A DNA stretch of 64,000 bases from Streptomyces sp. KMM 9044. Lineage in GTDB: Bacteria; Actinomycetota; Actinomycetes; Streptomycetales; Streptomycetaceae. This document shows positions 1 through 8,522 of this stretch, piece by piece (position 1 is the stretch's first letter; each line of letters starts with the position of its first letter). The DNA is taken from the NCBI RefSeq assembly GCF_024701375.2, contig NZ_CP113910.1, positions 2,914,001-2,978,000 on the forward strand, given 5' to 3'. A program made the translations under genes and the position numbers. The notes below the pieces were generated by a model that worked only from the letters and a program-made list of their open reading frames with translations, did no database searches and had not been told where the DNA came from.

Positions 1-198
1 GAGCCGGGCCTTCCTGCGCATGCCCCGGCCGACGGTCATCCGCTCTATGGCGACCCCGGCGGCGGCGCCCGTGGCGAGCACACCTATCGCCATGCCGGCG
101 ACCCCGGTCGCCCGGCGCCAGCCACCGGACGCTTCGGCGACGGAGGCGGCAGCGGTCATGGCGGCGTCCCGGGCAGCCTCCGCACTGCTCTCGCTCAC
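1..198 (-). CDS. N-terminus of a membrane-anchored protein, possibly an alpha/beta hydrolase (partial)
   Basis: Only the first 66 codons lie in the window; the gene runs off the left edge. It starts with GTG at 198. The visible part has a polar alanine-rich start, then one hydrophobic stretch (about residues 32-50, VAGMAIGVLATGAAAGVAI) followed by basic residues (RMTVGRGMRRKAR), as in a signal-anchor or secreted-protein N-terminus. It is co-oriented with alr, 75 bases downstream of it. From memory of Streptomyces gene order, the gene after alr is an alpha/beta hydrolase, but no hydrolase motif is visible here, so the function is inferred from context only. Confidence 0.55.
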   Translation of the reverse strand, partial: MSESSAEAARDAAMTAAASVAEASGGWRRATGVAGMAIGVLATGAAAGVAIERMTVGRGMRRKARL

Positions 199-273
199 GT
201 ACTGGCTCCTCTGTCGTTCCGGTCGTTCCGGTCGTTCCTCATGGGCGTGCAGTGGGACGAGCGTACGGACGTA

Positions 274-1485
274 CTACTCCGTCACGTCACCCACGTCACC
301 CACGTCACCCGTGCCGTCCACGGCGTTCACATGGACGCGCGGGACGCGGGTTCCGATCCGGGTGACGATTTCGTACCCGATGGTTCCCGCGGCCTGCGCC
401 CAGTCCTCGACGGTGGGTTCGCCGCGGTCGCCCGGGCCGAAGAGCACCGCCTCGGCGCCCGGCGGGGGTTCCTCCCCGCCGAGGTCGACGACGAACTGGT
501 CCATCGCGATCCGCCCCGCGGCCGTACGCCACTTGCCCTCGACGAGCACCGGACCGGTGGAGGAGGCGTGCCGCGGGATGCCGTCCGCGTAGCCGAGCGG
601 GATGAGGCCGAGGGTGGTGGCGCCCGGGGTGACGTAGTGGTGGCCGTACGAGACTCCGTGCCCGCCCGGGACGTGCTTCACCAGGGCGAGGGAGGCGGTC
701 AGGGTCATCACCTGGCGCAGCCCGAAGTCCGCCGGGGTACCGATCTCGGGGCTGGGCGAGACGCCGTACAGGGCGATGCCGGCCCGGACGAGGTCGAAGT
801 GGCTGTCGGGGAGGGTGAGAAGGGCGGGCGAGTTGGCGATGTGCCGGACCTCGGGGGCGACGCCCTGCCGCTCGGCGTGCGCCGCCATCTCCCGGAAGCG
901 GGTGAGCTGGGCGTCGATGGAGGGGTGGCCCGGTTCGTCGGCGCAGGCGAAGTGCGACCACAGGCCGGTGACGCGCAGCAGCCCGTCGGCCTCGGCGGCG
1001 AGCGCCGCGGCGACCAGCCCGGCCCAGTCCCCGGGCGCGCAGCCGCCCCGCCCGAGGCCGGTGTCGGCCTTGAGGTGCACGCGCGCGGGCCGCCCGGCGA
1101 GGCGCGCGGCCTCGGTGACCTCCTCCAGCGCCCACACGCCGCTGACGGAGACGTCGAGGTCGGCCTCGATCGCCTCCCGCCAGGGCCCGCCGGGTGTCCA
1201 CAGCCAGCACAGGATGCGTACGCCGGCGGGAACACCGGCACCGGGCGCGCGCAGCGCCAGCGCCTCCTGCGGGGTGGCCGTGCCGAGCCAGGACGCCCCG
1301 GCCTCGACGGCCGCCCGCGCGCAGGCGAGGGCGCCGTGCCCGTACGCGTCCGCCTTGACCACGGCCATGAGGGCGGCGCCGGGCGCGTGGGCGCGCAGGC
1401 TCCGCACGTTGGCGCGCAGCGCGGCCAGATCGATCTCGGCACGGGCTCGCAGGGTCGCGCTCCGCACAGCAGCTGTCTCGTTCAT
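274..1485 (-). CDS. alr: Alanine racemase
   Basis: PLP enzyme interconverting L- and D-alanine for peptidoglycan precursors, in the cytosol. The protein is 403 aa, normal for the family. The cofactor lysine is in VVKADAYGHG (Lys about 44). The second catalytic residue, a tyrosine, is in GVSYGHHY (about residue 280), and the barrel ends with the expected RIGTRVPR segment. I chose the ATG at 1485 (MNETAAV) over an upstream in-frame start because family homology begins there. The C-terminus ends in a repeated Gly-Asp-Val tail (GDVGDVGDVTE), encoded by 9-base tandem repeats at about 280-309, a harmless-looking expansion. It lies downstream of nnr on the same strand with a gap of about 100 bases. 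Confidence 0.96.
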   Translation of the reverse strand: MNETAAVRSATLRARAEIDLAALRANVRSLRAHAPGAALMAVVKADAYGHGALACARAAVEAGASWLGTATPQEALALRAPGAGVPAGVRILCWLWTPGGPWREAIEADLDVSVSGVWALEEVTEAARLAGRPARVHLKADTGLGRGGCAPGDWAGLVAAALAAEADGLLRVTGLWSHFACADEPGHPSIDAQLTRFREMAAHAERQGVAPEVRHIANSPALLTLPDSHFDLVRAGIALYGVSPSPEIGTPADFGLRQVMTLTASLALVKHVPGGHGVSYGHHYVTPGATTLGLIPLGYADGIPRHASSTGPVLVEGKWRTAAGRIAMDQFVVDLGGEEPPPGAEAVLFGPGDRGEPTVEDWAQAAGTIGYEIVTRIGTRVPRVHVNAVDGTGDVGDVGDVTE

Positions 1486-1588
1486 CGCGCCCCAGTGTCT
1501 CAGAGCGGTACGAGGCCTCACCGGGAGTGGTACGAGTGGTACGGCCGCGGCGGGCAGCGGTACGACACCACCGGCGGCCCGGGGCGGG

Positions 1589-3145
1589 TCACCCGCGTGT
1601 GACGTCCCGCCACGCCGCCGGGATCGCCGCCGCCACGTCGTGTGCCCCCACCGGCGCGCCGTTCGCCGCGTAGCGTCCGGCGAGTCCGTGCAGGTAGGCC
1701 GCCACGCCGCCGGCGTCCCGGGCCGGCAGTCCCGCCGCCAGCAGCGAGCCGGCGAGGCCCGACAGGACGTCCCCGCTCCCGGCCGTGGCCAGCCAGGACG
1801 TGCCGGTCGGGTTCACCCGTACGGCGGTGCCATGCCCCTTCCCGCCCTTCCCGCCCTTCCCGCCCTTCCCGCCCTTGTCCCCGTCCCCCGGGCCGACGAC
1901 CAGGGTCGTGGAGCCCTTGAGCAGTACGGTCGCCCCGTACCGTCCGGCCAGTTCACGCGCCGCGGCCAGCCGGCCGCCCTCGACCTCCTCGCGCTCGACG
2001 CCGAGCAGCGCGGCGGCCTCTCCGGCGTGCGGGGTCAGCAGGGTCGGCGCGCTGCGGGCCCGTACGGCCGAGGCGTCGGCGAGCCGCAGGCCGTCCGCGT
2101 CGATCAGCACCGGGACGTCCGCCGCCAGCGCCTCCGCCACCGGCCCGGCGTCGTCGCCGGCGCCCGGCCCGGCCACCCACGCCTGCACCCGCCCGGCGTG
2201 CTTCGGTCCACGGTCGGACACCAGTGTCTCGGGGAAGCGGGCGATCACGTCCTGCGCGGCGGGACCGACGTACCGTACGGCCCCGGCACCGCCCCGCAGC
2301 GCCCCGGCGACCGCGAGCACGGCGGCACCGGGGTAGCGGGCGGATCCGGCGGCGATGCCGACGACACCGCGCCGGTACTTGTCGCTCTCCGCGCCGGGCA
2401 CCGGCAGCAGGCGGGCCACGTCGGCGTGCTGGAGCGCCTCGAGTACCGGGTCCGCAGACCCTGCGGTCAGGTCGAGGCCGATGTCGACGAGCCGTACGGA
2501 CCCCGCATACTCGCGCGCCGGGTCGACGAGCAGCCCCGGCTTGTGCGTCCCGAAGGTCACCGTGAGGTCGGCCCGGACCGCGGTGCCGCGCACCTCGCCG
2601 GTGTCCGCGTCGACGCCGCTCGGCAGGTCGACGGCGACGACCGCGGCACCCGACCGTTCGGCGGCCTCGGCGAGCGGCACCGCCGCCGGGCGCAGCCCGC
2701 CCCTGCCGCCGATCCCGACGATGCCGTCCACGACGAGATCGGCCCGCCGGACGGCGGCGACGGCATCGGTGTCCGCCCGGGCCCCGCCTCCGGCATCGGC
2801 GTCGGCGTCGGCGTCGGTGATCCCCACGGTCCGGCCGCCTGCCCGGCGCAGTGCCTCGAGCCCGGCGGCGTGGGTGTGCTCCGGCGCGAGCAGCACCGCC
2901 GTGACGCCGGCGCCGCGCCGGGCCAGCCGGGCACCGGCGTAGAGGGCGTCACCGCCGTTGTCCCCACTGCCGACCAGCAGGACGACTCTGCTGCCGTAGA
3001 CCCGGCCGTGGCCCCGCGCCAGCAGGTCCGCGCAGGCCGCGGCGAGCCCGGCGGCGGCGCGCTGCATCAGCGTGCCCTCCGGCAGTCGTGCCATCAGGTC
3101 CCGCTCCGCCGCCCTGACCGTCTCCACGCTGTACGCAGTACGCAT
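1589..3145 (-). CDS. nnr: Bifunctional NAD(P)H-hydrate epimerase / ADP-dependent dehydratase
   Basis: Repairs damaged NADHX/NADPHX. The N-terminal YjeF_N domain (about 1-215) epimerises the hydrate and carries GSGDNGGDAL (59-68). The C-terminal ribokinase-like domain (about 230-518) removes water using ADP and carries the nucleotide-binding TAGSGDVLSG motif. The ATG at 3145 gives 518 aa, typical for the fused form. A low-complexity Gly-Lys insertion (about residues 420-436, GGKGGKGGKGGKGGKG) lies in the dehydratase domain and is encoded by tandem copies of a 9-base unit at 1847-1880. Two Asp-Ala and Gly-rich stretches are also expanded. It is followed by alr on the same strand, the usual Streptomyces neighbourhood. 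Confidence 0.95.
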   Translation of the reverse strand: MRTAYSVETVRAAERDLMARLPEGTLMQRAAAGLAAACADLLARGHGRVYGSRVVLLVGSGDNGGDALYAGARLARRGAGVTAVLLAPEHTHAAGLEALRRAGGRTVGITDADADADAGGGARADTDAVAAVRRADLVVDGIVGIGGRGGLRPAAVPLAEAAERSGAAVVAVDLPSGVDADTGEVRGTAVRADLTVTFGTHKPGLLVDPAREYAGSVRLVDIGLDLTAGSADPVLEALQHADVARLLPVPGAESDKYRRGVVGIAAGSARYPGAAVLAVAGALRGGAGAVRYVGPAAQDVIARFPETLVSDRGPKHAGRVQAWVAGPGAGDDAGPVAEALAADVPVLIDADGLRLADASAVRARSAPTLLTPHAGEAAALLGVEREEVEGGRLAAARELAGRYGATVLLKGSTTLVVGPGDGDKGGKGGKGGKGGKGHGTAVRVNPTGTSWLATAGSGDVLSGLAGSLLAAGLPARDAGGVAAYLHGLAGRYAANGAPVGAHDVAAAIPAAWRDVTRG

Positions 3146-3326
3146 ACGTCCGAGTGTCCCCCGCGCCCCGTCCCGCACACCCTGCTCCCGCCGCCGTTCG
3201 CGGGAAGCCCTCCCCGCTCCGCCTCCCGCACCCCGGAAACCGGTCGAAAGTTGTCGGAGCCCGTCCCCCGGTCGCATCCATTGACGACGTGCCGCCCTCT
3301 CGCCACACTCACCACCCCCCACCGCG

Positions 3327-3353
3327 TGAATCGATTCAGTCGAATCGGTTCGA
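3327..3353. promoter_or_regulatory. Tandem palindromic operator upstream of the beta-helix protein
   Basis: A perfect 12-base palindrome TGAATCGATTCA (3327-3338) is followed after one base by a near-palindrome TCGAATCGGTTCGA (3340-3353). The pair ends about 40 bases before the ATG at 3393. A central CG flanked by A/T-rich arms is typical of LacI-family operators, so repression of the secreted protein by a sugar-responsive LacI-type regulator is a reasonable inference. No such regulator is in the window. Confidence 0.55.
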
Positions 3354-3392
3354 CGCGACGCGAAGACCAGAGGAAGAGGAAGCAGAGACCCC

Positions 3393-4571
3393 ATGGGACG
3401 CAGAGCCGCACTCCTCGCCGCAGCCGGCGCCACCGCACTCCTCACCGCCGCGGGCGCGCTGACGGCCCCCGCCACCGCCGCACCCGCCCCCGTCGTCCAG
3501 GAGGCCCCCGTCCGGGCCGCGGCCTGCGGTGACGGCTCCTACCAGGCCGAGGTCGTGCAGAGCGGCAGCACCTGGACCTCCCGGCGCGGCAGCAGCGTCG
3601 TCCACACCGGTACCGACATGCGCGCGGCCGTCCAGGCGGCGGTCAGCAGCCTGTCCTCCGGCCGCACCTCCAAGGAACGGGTGGTGGTACGCGGCTCGGG
3701 TTCGATCTCCGCCGGTTCGCGCATCTCGCTGCCGAGCTACACGGTTCTGGACGTCTGCGGCACGATCAACGTCACGGGCAGCGGCTCCGGCGACCAGGCC
3801 CCGGTCTACTCCCGCGGCACGCGGGACGTCGAGGTCCAGAACCTCAGCGTCACCGGGACCCCGCTGTACGGCATCTTCATGCGCAACGTGCAGAACGTGG
3901 TCCTGGGCCAGATCGACATGCGCCTCTCGCGCGGCCTCGGCGTCCGCATCGACAACCGCGGCGACACCAGCCAGTGGACAAGGAACGTCCGCATCGACAA
4001 CGTCTACGTCTCCGGCGCCTCCAGCCACGCCGTCGAGACGTACGGGGTCGACGGCCTGACCGTCGGCACGGTGACGGCCCGCAACGTCGGCGAGTCCGGT
4101 CTCCTCCTCAACCAGACCGTCAACGCCACGGTCGGCAGGGTGGACGCGGAGAACGCGGGCACCGGCACCGGCTACGCCGCGTTCCGCATGGCCAACCGCA
4201 ACGGGCGGGTCGGCAGTTCGTACCCGACCAACATCCGCGTCGGCGAGGTCGTCGCGCGGGGCGGCGGACGCGGCGTGTTCTGCGTCTCGGAGAGCGGCGG
4301 CGCGACGATCGACCGGATCAGCCTGTCCCACACGGGCAACAACGCGATCCTGATCGAGAACTGCCACAACGTCAGCCTCGCCGCCCAGAGCGGCACGGTC
4401 ACGGGCGGCGGCGAGATCCGGCTGGCGGCGCGCACGGAGTTCGCGAACAACCGGGACATCACGGTGCAGAACCTGACGGTGACCAACTCCTCGATCCGCG
4501 AGAGCCCTTGCGGTGAGAACACCACGTTCCGCAACAACAGGCTGGTCAACAGCAGCCAGTCCATCTGCTGA
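3393..4571 (+). CDS. Secreted right-handed beta-helix (pectate-lyase-like fold) protein
   Basis: 392 aa beginning with a Sec signal peptide: basic MGRR, a hydrophobic Ala/Leu core, and a likely cut near residues 28-30 (ATAAP). The mature part has many short repeating strands (NVRIDNVYVSG, VTARNVGESG, ITVQNLTVTN), the pattern of parallel beta-helix polysaccharide lyases and hydrolases. Paired cysteines (CGDG near 46, VCGT, FCVSE, NCHN, PCGEN, SIC) suggest extracellular disulfides. The ribosome-binding site is the purine run at 3370-3383. I cannot identify the substrate; pectate or another plant polysaccharide is likely from the fold. It is divergent from nnr and convergent with the acpS unit, with its own operator-like repeats. 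Confidence 0.85.
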   Translation: MGRRAALLAAAGATALLTAAGALTAPATAAPAPVVQEAPVRAAACGDGSYQAEVVQSGSTWTSRRGSSVVHTGTDMRAAVQAAVSSLSSGRTSKERVVVRGSGSISAGSRISLPSYTVLDVCGTINVTGSGSGDQAPVYSRGTRDVEVQNLSVTGTPLYGIFMRNVQNVVLGQIDMRLSRGLGVRIDNRGDTSQWTRNVRIDNVYVSGASSHAVETYGVDGLTVGTVTARNVGESGLLLNQTVNATVGRVDAENAGTGTGYAAFRMANRNGRVGSSYPTNIRVGEVVARGGGRGVFCVSESGGATIDRISLSHTGNNAILIENCHNVSLAAQSGTVTGGGEIRLAARTEFANNRDITVQNLTVTNSSIRESPCGENTTFRNNRLVNSSQSIC

Positions 4572-4589
4572 CGGAACCGGCGGCACCAG

Positions 4590-4638
4590 GGTGACCGGCC
4601 GGCTGAGGCGCAGGCGAAGCCCCGCCCGGCCGGTCACC
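4590..4638. terminator. Bidirectional hairpin between beta-helix gene and acpS unit
   Basis: A perfect 13-bp stem, GGTGACCGGCCGG (4590-4602) with CCGGCCGGTCACC (4626-4638), lies 18 bases after the plus-strand gene and overlaps the stop codon of the minus-strand small gene. There is no T-run, which is common in Streptomyces terminators. Its place between convergent genes fits termination of both. Confidence 0.7.
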
Positions 4639-4804
4639 TGCGCCTGCGCCTGCGCCCCGCCCGACGGGCCATCCGCACTCTTCTCACGACCGTGAACACC
4701 ACGACGAGCAGAGCGGCGGCAGCGAGAAGCGCCTCTCCCCACACCGGCAGCCGTCCCCCGACCTCCCCGACCCCGGGAAACCCCAGCAGACTCGGCCGGT
4801 CCAT
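4634..4804 (-). CDS. Small single-pass membrane protein coupled to acpS
   Basis: A 56-residue frame starting at ATG 4804, five bases after the acpS stop, with a good ribosome-binding site (GAAGGGTGACGG) inside the acpS end. It reads MDRPSLLGFPGVGEVGGRLP, then a hydrophobic span of about 19 residues (ALLAAAALLVVVFTVV region, 25-41), then a strongly basic tail ending in six arginines. This is a classic N-out/C-in single-pass topology by the positive-inside rule. I do not recognise a family. The tight spacing suggests translation coupled to acpS. The alternative is a chance frame in GC-rich DNA, but the hydrophobic segment plus ribosome-binding site argue for a real gene. Confidence 0.6.
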   Translation of the reverse strand: MDRPSLLGFPGVGEVGGRLPVWGEALLAAAALLVVVFTVVRRVRMARRAGRRRRRR

Positions 4805-4809
4805 GTCCG

Positions 4810-5181
4810 TCACCCTTCGGCGACGACGACCGCCGAGGCCACCCCGGCGTCATGGCTGAGCGAGACGTGCCACGACCGCACGCCCAGTTCCTCGGCCCGC
4901 GCCGCCACGGTCCCCTTCACCCGCAGCCGCGGCTGCCCGCTGTCCTCGCAGTACACCTCGGCATCGGTCCAGTACAGCCCGCCGGGCGCACCGAGTGCCT
5001 TGGCCAGTGCCTCCTTGGCGGCGAACCGCGCGGCCAGCGAGGCGACCCCCCGCCGCTCGCCGCCGGCCAGCAGCAGCTCGCTCTCCACGAACAGCCGCCG
5101 CGCGAGACCGGGCGTCCGCTCCAGCGACGCCGCGAACCGCTCGATCTCGGCCACGTCGATCCCGACCCCGATGATGCTCAT
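4810..5181 (-). CDS. acpS: Holo-[acyl-carrier-protein] synthase
   Basis: Transfers 4'-phosphopantetheine from CoA to the serine of acyl carrier protein, activating fatty acid and some polyketide synthesis. 123 aa, the usual size of the trimeric AcpS type. Visible motifs are [12 protein letters not shown] (Mg-binding Asp at residue 8 or 9) near the start and [12 protein letters not shown] (catalytic Glu/Lys) in the middle; the C-terminus has [14 protein letters not shown], as in the family. Start ATG 5181 gives the canonical MSIIGVGID. The ATG overlaps by four bases (ATGA) the end of an upstream decayed frame. CoaA, encoded 5 kb away, supplies the CoA pathway. Confidence 0.96.
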   Translation of the reverse strand: MSIIGVGIDVAEIERFAASLERTPGLARRLFVESELLLAGGERRGVASLAARFAAKEALAKALGAPGGLYWTDAEVYCEDSGQPRLRVKGTVAARAEELGVRSWHVSLSHDAGVASAVVVAEG

Positions 5182-5435
5182 GCCGAGCACTTTACGGCGG
5201 CGCCGGGGCCCCGGCCCGCGGGCAGCACACCGGCACGCCGCCAACCGAGGCCGGAAACCCGCCCGGGGAAGGAGTCGGCGCTCTGCACGTACTCCATGGA
5301 CCTGGTGAACTCCGGTTCGCCGAGGCGGCGCTCCAGCTCCTGCGGGCTCACGCCCTCCACGCGTGTCTGGATCCCGTACAGGTTGCCCAGCGGGTCCCGC
5401 ACCCGCCCGACCAGGTCGCCGAAGAACGGAAGCGG
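5178..5435 (-). pseudogene. C-terminal remnant of a VOC (glyoxalase/bleomycin-resistance-like) protein
   Basis: After an in-frame TGA at 5436-5438 the frame reads [35 protein letters not shown] and then [10 protein letters not shown]. This is the C-terminal half of a vicinal-oxygen-chelate protein: the RVRDPxGNxW/Y-IQTR segment is a family hallmark. No N-terminal half is recognisable upstream (5436-5629), and the normal C-terminus runs on into unrelated sequence until the ATGA overlap with acpS. I read it as a gene fragment left after deletion. No start codon or ribosome-binding site is evident. Confidence 0.65.
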
Positions 5436-5629
5436 TCATCCACGAAGCCGCGCTCCGGCTCGGGATCAGTGACCGGGCAACACGGGATCAACTCGCCCGT
5501 CCCCTCGATGTCTCCGGAGCGGACCGCGTCACCCTCCGTCCGCGGCTCCAGGGCCCTCGCCCGAGCCGCCCTCACCGTTTCCACCGTCCCCACCGGGGCC
5601 TTCAGCACCTTCCTCGACGCGGTCCGGGT

Positions 5630-7477
5630 TCACTCCACCGTGACCGACTTCGCCAGGTTGCGGGGCTGGTCCACCTCGTTGCCGCGGGCCGTGGCCAGTT
5701 CGCAGGCGAAGACCTGCAACGGCACCGTCGTCACCAGCGGCTGCAGCAGTGTGGGAGTGGCCGGGACCCGGATGAGGTGGTCGGCGTACGGGACGACCGC
5801 GTCGTCGCCCTCCTCGGCGATGACGATGGTGCGGGCGCCGCGGGCGCGGATCTCCTGGATGTTGGAGACGATCTTGTCGTGGAGGACGGAACGGCCGCGT
5901 GGTGAGGGGACGACCACGACGACCGGCAGGTCGTCCTCGATCAGGGCGATCGGGCCGTGCTTCAGCTCGCCCGCGGCGAAGCCCTCCGCGTGCATGTAGG
6001 CGAGTTCCTTGAGCTTGAGCGCGCCCTCCAGGGCGACCGGGTAGCCGATGTGCCGGCCCAGGAACAGCACGGTGTTCTTGTGGGCGAGAGTGCGGGCCAG
6101 TTGGCGTACGGGCTCCATGGTCTCCAGGACGCGTTCCACCGACCGGGCGATGGAGGAGAGGTCCCTCACGACCGCGCGGATCTCGTCGCCGTACTTCACG
6201 CCGCGGACCTGGGCGAGGTACAGGGCGACCAGGTAGCAGGCGACCAGCTGGGTCAGGAAGGCCTTGGTCGAGGCGACGGCGACCTCGGGGCCGGCGTGGG
6301 TGTAGAGGACGGCGTCGGACTCGCGGGGGACGGTCGAGCCGTTGGTGTTGCAGATGGCCAGGACGCGGGCGCCCTGTTCGCGCGCGTGCCGCAGGGCCAT
6401 CAGGGTGTCCATGGTCTCGCCGGACTGGGAGATGGCGATGACGAGGGTCTGCTGGTCGAGGATCGGATCGCGATAGCGGAACTCGCTCGCCAGCTCCACC
6501 TCGCAGGGGATCCTCGTCCAGTGCTCGATGGCGTACTTGGCGATCATCCCGGCGTGGAAGGCGGTGCCGCAGGCGACGATGACGACCTTGTCGGCCTCCC
6601 GCAGCGCCTCCGGCGGGATGCGTACCTCGTCGAGGGACAGGGCGCCAAAGCCGTCGATGCGGCCGAGCAGGGTGTCGGCGACCGCCCGCGGCTGCTCTGC
6701 GATCTCCTTGAGCATGAAGGAGGCGTAGCCGCCCTTCTCGGCGGCCGACGCGTCCCAGTCGACGTGGTACGAGCGGACGTCCGCCGGTGCGCCGTCGAAA
6801 CCGGTCACCGTGACCTTGTCGCGGCGCAGTTCGACCACCTGGTCCTGTCCCAGTTCGATCGCGGAGCGGGTGTGGTCGATGAACGCGGCGACGTCCGAGG
6901 CGAGGAACGACTCGCCCTCTCCGACACCCACCACGAGCGGCGAGTTGCGGCGCGCGCCGACGACCACGTCCGGCGCGTCCGCGTGGACGGCGACCAGGGT
7001 GAAGGCGCCGAGCAGGCGCTTGCAGACGAGGCGCATCGCCTCGGCGAGGTCCGCGCAGGAGGAGAACTCCTCGGCGAGCAGGTGGGCGACGACCTCGGTG
7101 TCCGTCTCGGAGGCCATGTCGTGTCCGCGCCCGGCCAGTTCGGACCGCAGTTCGGTGAAGTTCTCGATGATGCCGTTGTGGACGACGGCGACCCGGCCCG
7201 CGTTGTCGAGGTGCGGGTGGGCGTTGGCGTCGGTGGGGCCGCCGTGCGTGGCCCAGCGGGTATGGCCGATTCCGGTCGCCCCGGTGGGGAGCGGCCGGGC
7301 GGCCAGTTCCTTCTCCAGGTTGACGAGTTTCCCGGCCCGTTTCGCCGTGGCGAGCCCGCCGTCCACGAGGACGGCCACGCCCGCCGAGTCGTAGCCCCGG
7401 TACTCCAGCCGTTTCAGTCCGGCCGTCACGATGTCCAGCGCCGACTGCGTCCCCACGTATCCCACGATTCCGCACAT
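5630..7477 (-). CDS. glmS: Glutamine-fructose-6-phosphate aminotransferase (isomerizing)
   Basis: First step of UDP-GlcNAc synthesis: fructose-6-P plus glutamine gives glucosamine-6-P plus glutamate. The start ATG 7477 gives MCGIVGYVG, placing the N-terminal nucleophile cysteine directly after Met, as required. The 615 aa split into a class II glutaminase domain (1-240, with HTRWATHG and NGIIENF) and two SIS sugar-isomerase domains (SQSGETMDTL near 350; LGRHIGYPVALEGALKLKE near 475). It ends in the conserved RNLAKSVTVE. With GlmM (11.3-12.7 kb) it feeds peptidoglycan synthesis. No glmS ribozyme-like sequence was recognised upstream; the upstream gene is a pseudogene. Confidence 0.97.
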   Translation of the reverse strand: MCGIVGYVGTQSALDIVTAGLKRLEYRGYDSAGVAVLVDGGLATAKRAGKLVNLEKELAARPLPTGATGIGHTRWATHGGPTDANAHPHLDNAGRVAVVHNGIIENFTELRSELAGRGHDMASETDTEVVAHLLAEEFSSCADLAEAMRLVCKRLLGAFTLVAVHADAPDVVVGARRNSPLVVGVGEGESFLASDVAAFIDHTRSAIELGQDQVVELRRDKVTVTGFDGAPADVRSYHVDWDASAAEKGGYASFMLKEIAEQPRAVADTLLGRIDGFGALSLDEVRIPPEALREADKVVIVACGTAFHAGMIAKYAIEHWTRIPCEVELASEFRYRDPILDQQTLVIAISQSGETMDTLMALRHAREQGARVLAICNTNGSTVPRESDAVLYTHAGPEVAVASTKAFLTQLVACYLVALYLAQVRGVKYGDEIRAVVRDLSSIARSVERVLETMEPVRQLARTLAHKNTVLFLGRHIGYPVALEGALKLKELAYMHAEGFAAGELKHGPIALIEDDLPVVVVVPSPRGRSVLHDKIVSNIQEIRARGARTIVIAEEGDDAVVPYADHLIRVPATPTLLQPLVTTVPLQVFACELATARGNEVDQPRNLAKSVTVE

Positions 7478-7583
7478 GCCCGGCAGCCTACGATCCGTCA
7501 GGCACCGGAAGGAGCCGCCGCGTGCCCGGAACCGGAAATTCCCACCGGTGCGCGACACACCGGCGGGAACGGAAAGGGATCCG

Positions 7584-8358
7584 CCAGCCGGGCTGGGCGA
7601 GCTGGGCGTCGGAGATCTGCGTCGGGAAGGGAGCCCCCTCGCCGGCGGCCAGTGCGGCGAGGGGGCCGCCGAGAAGGCGGCGACGGTGGACCCGGTGCAC
7701 GCGACGACGACGTTCACGGGGGCCCCGGACCTGCGGCGGATATGGTCAGGCAGGGTGACCGTCAGCGCCTCGTCGGCCTCCTTCGGTCCCTCGGCCTTGA
7801 CGGCCTTCACGTACTCGCCGCTCTCACCGGCGGCGGTGTGGGCGAAGCCCTCGGCGCGCTTCTCCGCGGCGGCTTCGACGTCCTTGACGGCCTCCTCGGC
7901 GCCGCCGTCCTCGTAGGAGGCGAGGGTGATCAGGGCCTTGTCCACGTCGAGGCCCGCGGTCGGGGACCCCTCCGGTCCGCCGCCCTCGGCGGGCTTCTCC
8001 GGCTCACCGGTCCAGGACCGCTACGGTGGTGGCGGGCGAGCCGACCGGGACACCGGCCTGGATGCGGGCGGGCGGCCGGCAGGCCTCGTCCTTCACCTCG
8101 ACCGCGTCGGCGGCGATGCCGTCCCCCCGCGGGCAGCCCGGTGACCACCTTGCCGTCCCTCACCTCGGCCTGCGCCAGCGCGGCCTTCTCCAGCTCGGCC
8201 GCGGTCAACGCCTTGGCAGCGGGCGCGGCGGAGGAGTCGGCCTTGCCCTCGTCGCCCTTGTTGCTGCCGCTGTCGTCGGAGCCGCCGCAGGCGGTGACGA
8301 GCAGGGCGAGCGCGGCGGCGGAGGCGAGAGCGGCACGGCGGACGGCGGTGGTTCTCAC
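7584..8358 (-). pseudogene. Lipoprotein gene broken by at least three frameshifts
   Basis: GTG start at 8358 opens a good lipoprotein signal peptide with lipobox (LALLVTACGG, Cys about 24) and a Ser/Gly/Asp-rich linker. Continuity is lost at a run of six C at 8123-8128 (frame moves to DGIAADAVEVKDEACRPPA), again near 8005-8020 (GEPEKPAEGG, then DKALITLASYEDGG), and once more near 7660-7680 (PLAALAAGEGAPFPTQ). Joined, the pieces give one Streptomyces-type secreted lipoprotein of about 250 aa. Each piece keeps protein-like codon use, so decay is recent or some shifts are sequencing errors in GC homopolymers. No function is known to me for the intact family. Confidence 0.8.
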
Positions 8359-8522
8359 GGGGAACTCCTTCTGCGAAGGCGCGACGGGATCCGCAACGCG
8401 TTGCGCGCGATACAGACACAGCCCTCTCGTGAAATGATCATCAGAAGATCATCTGTGGGGCAACTGTGACTGCTGGGTGATCCTGTCTCGCGCCCGCCGT
8501 CCGGCCCGGCTCCTTCCCCCGG

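Noticed and set aside
241..1602. Long plus-strand frame opposite alr
   Set aside because: Composition is a mirror of the high-GC alr coding strand; no domain is recognisable and alr has clear catalytic motifs.
1840..1885. CRISPR-like short repeats
   Set aside because: Contiguous 9-base coding repeats with no spacers; they are a codon microsatellite in nnr.
7478..7583. glmS ribozyme/riboswitch upstream of glmS
   Set aside because: No recognisable ribozyme core; the segment is lipoprotein-pseudogene tail and a short leader.
5957..8437. Plus-strand frame across glmS and the lipoprotein pseudogene
   Set aside because: It is antisense to glmS and has no recognisable protein features.
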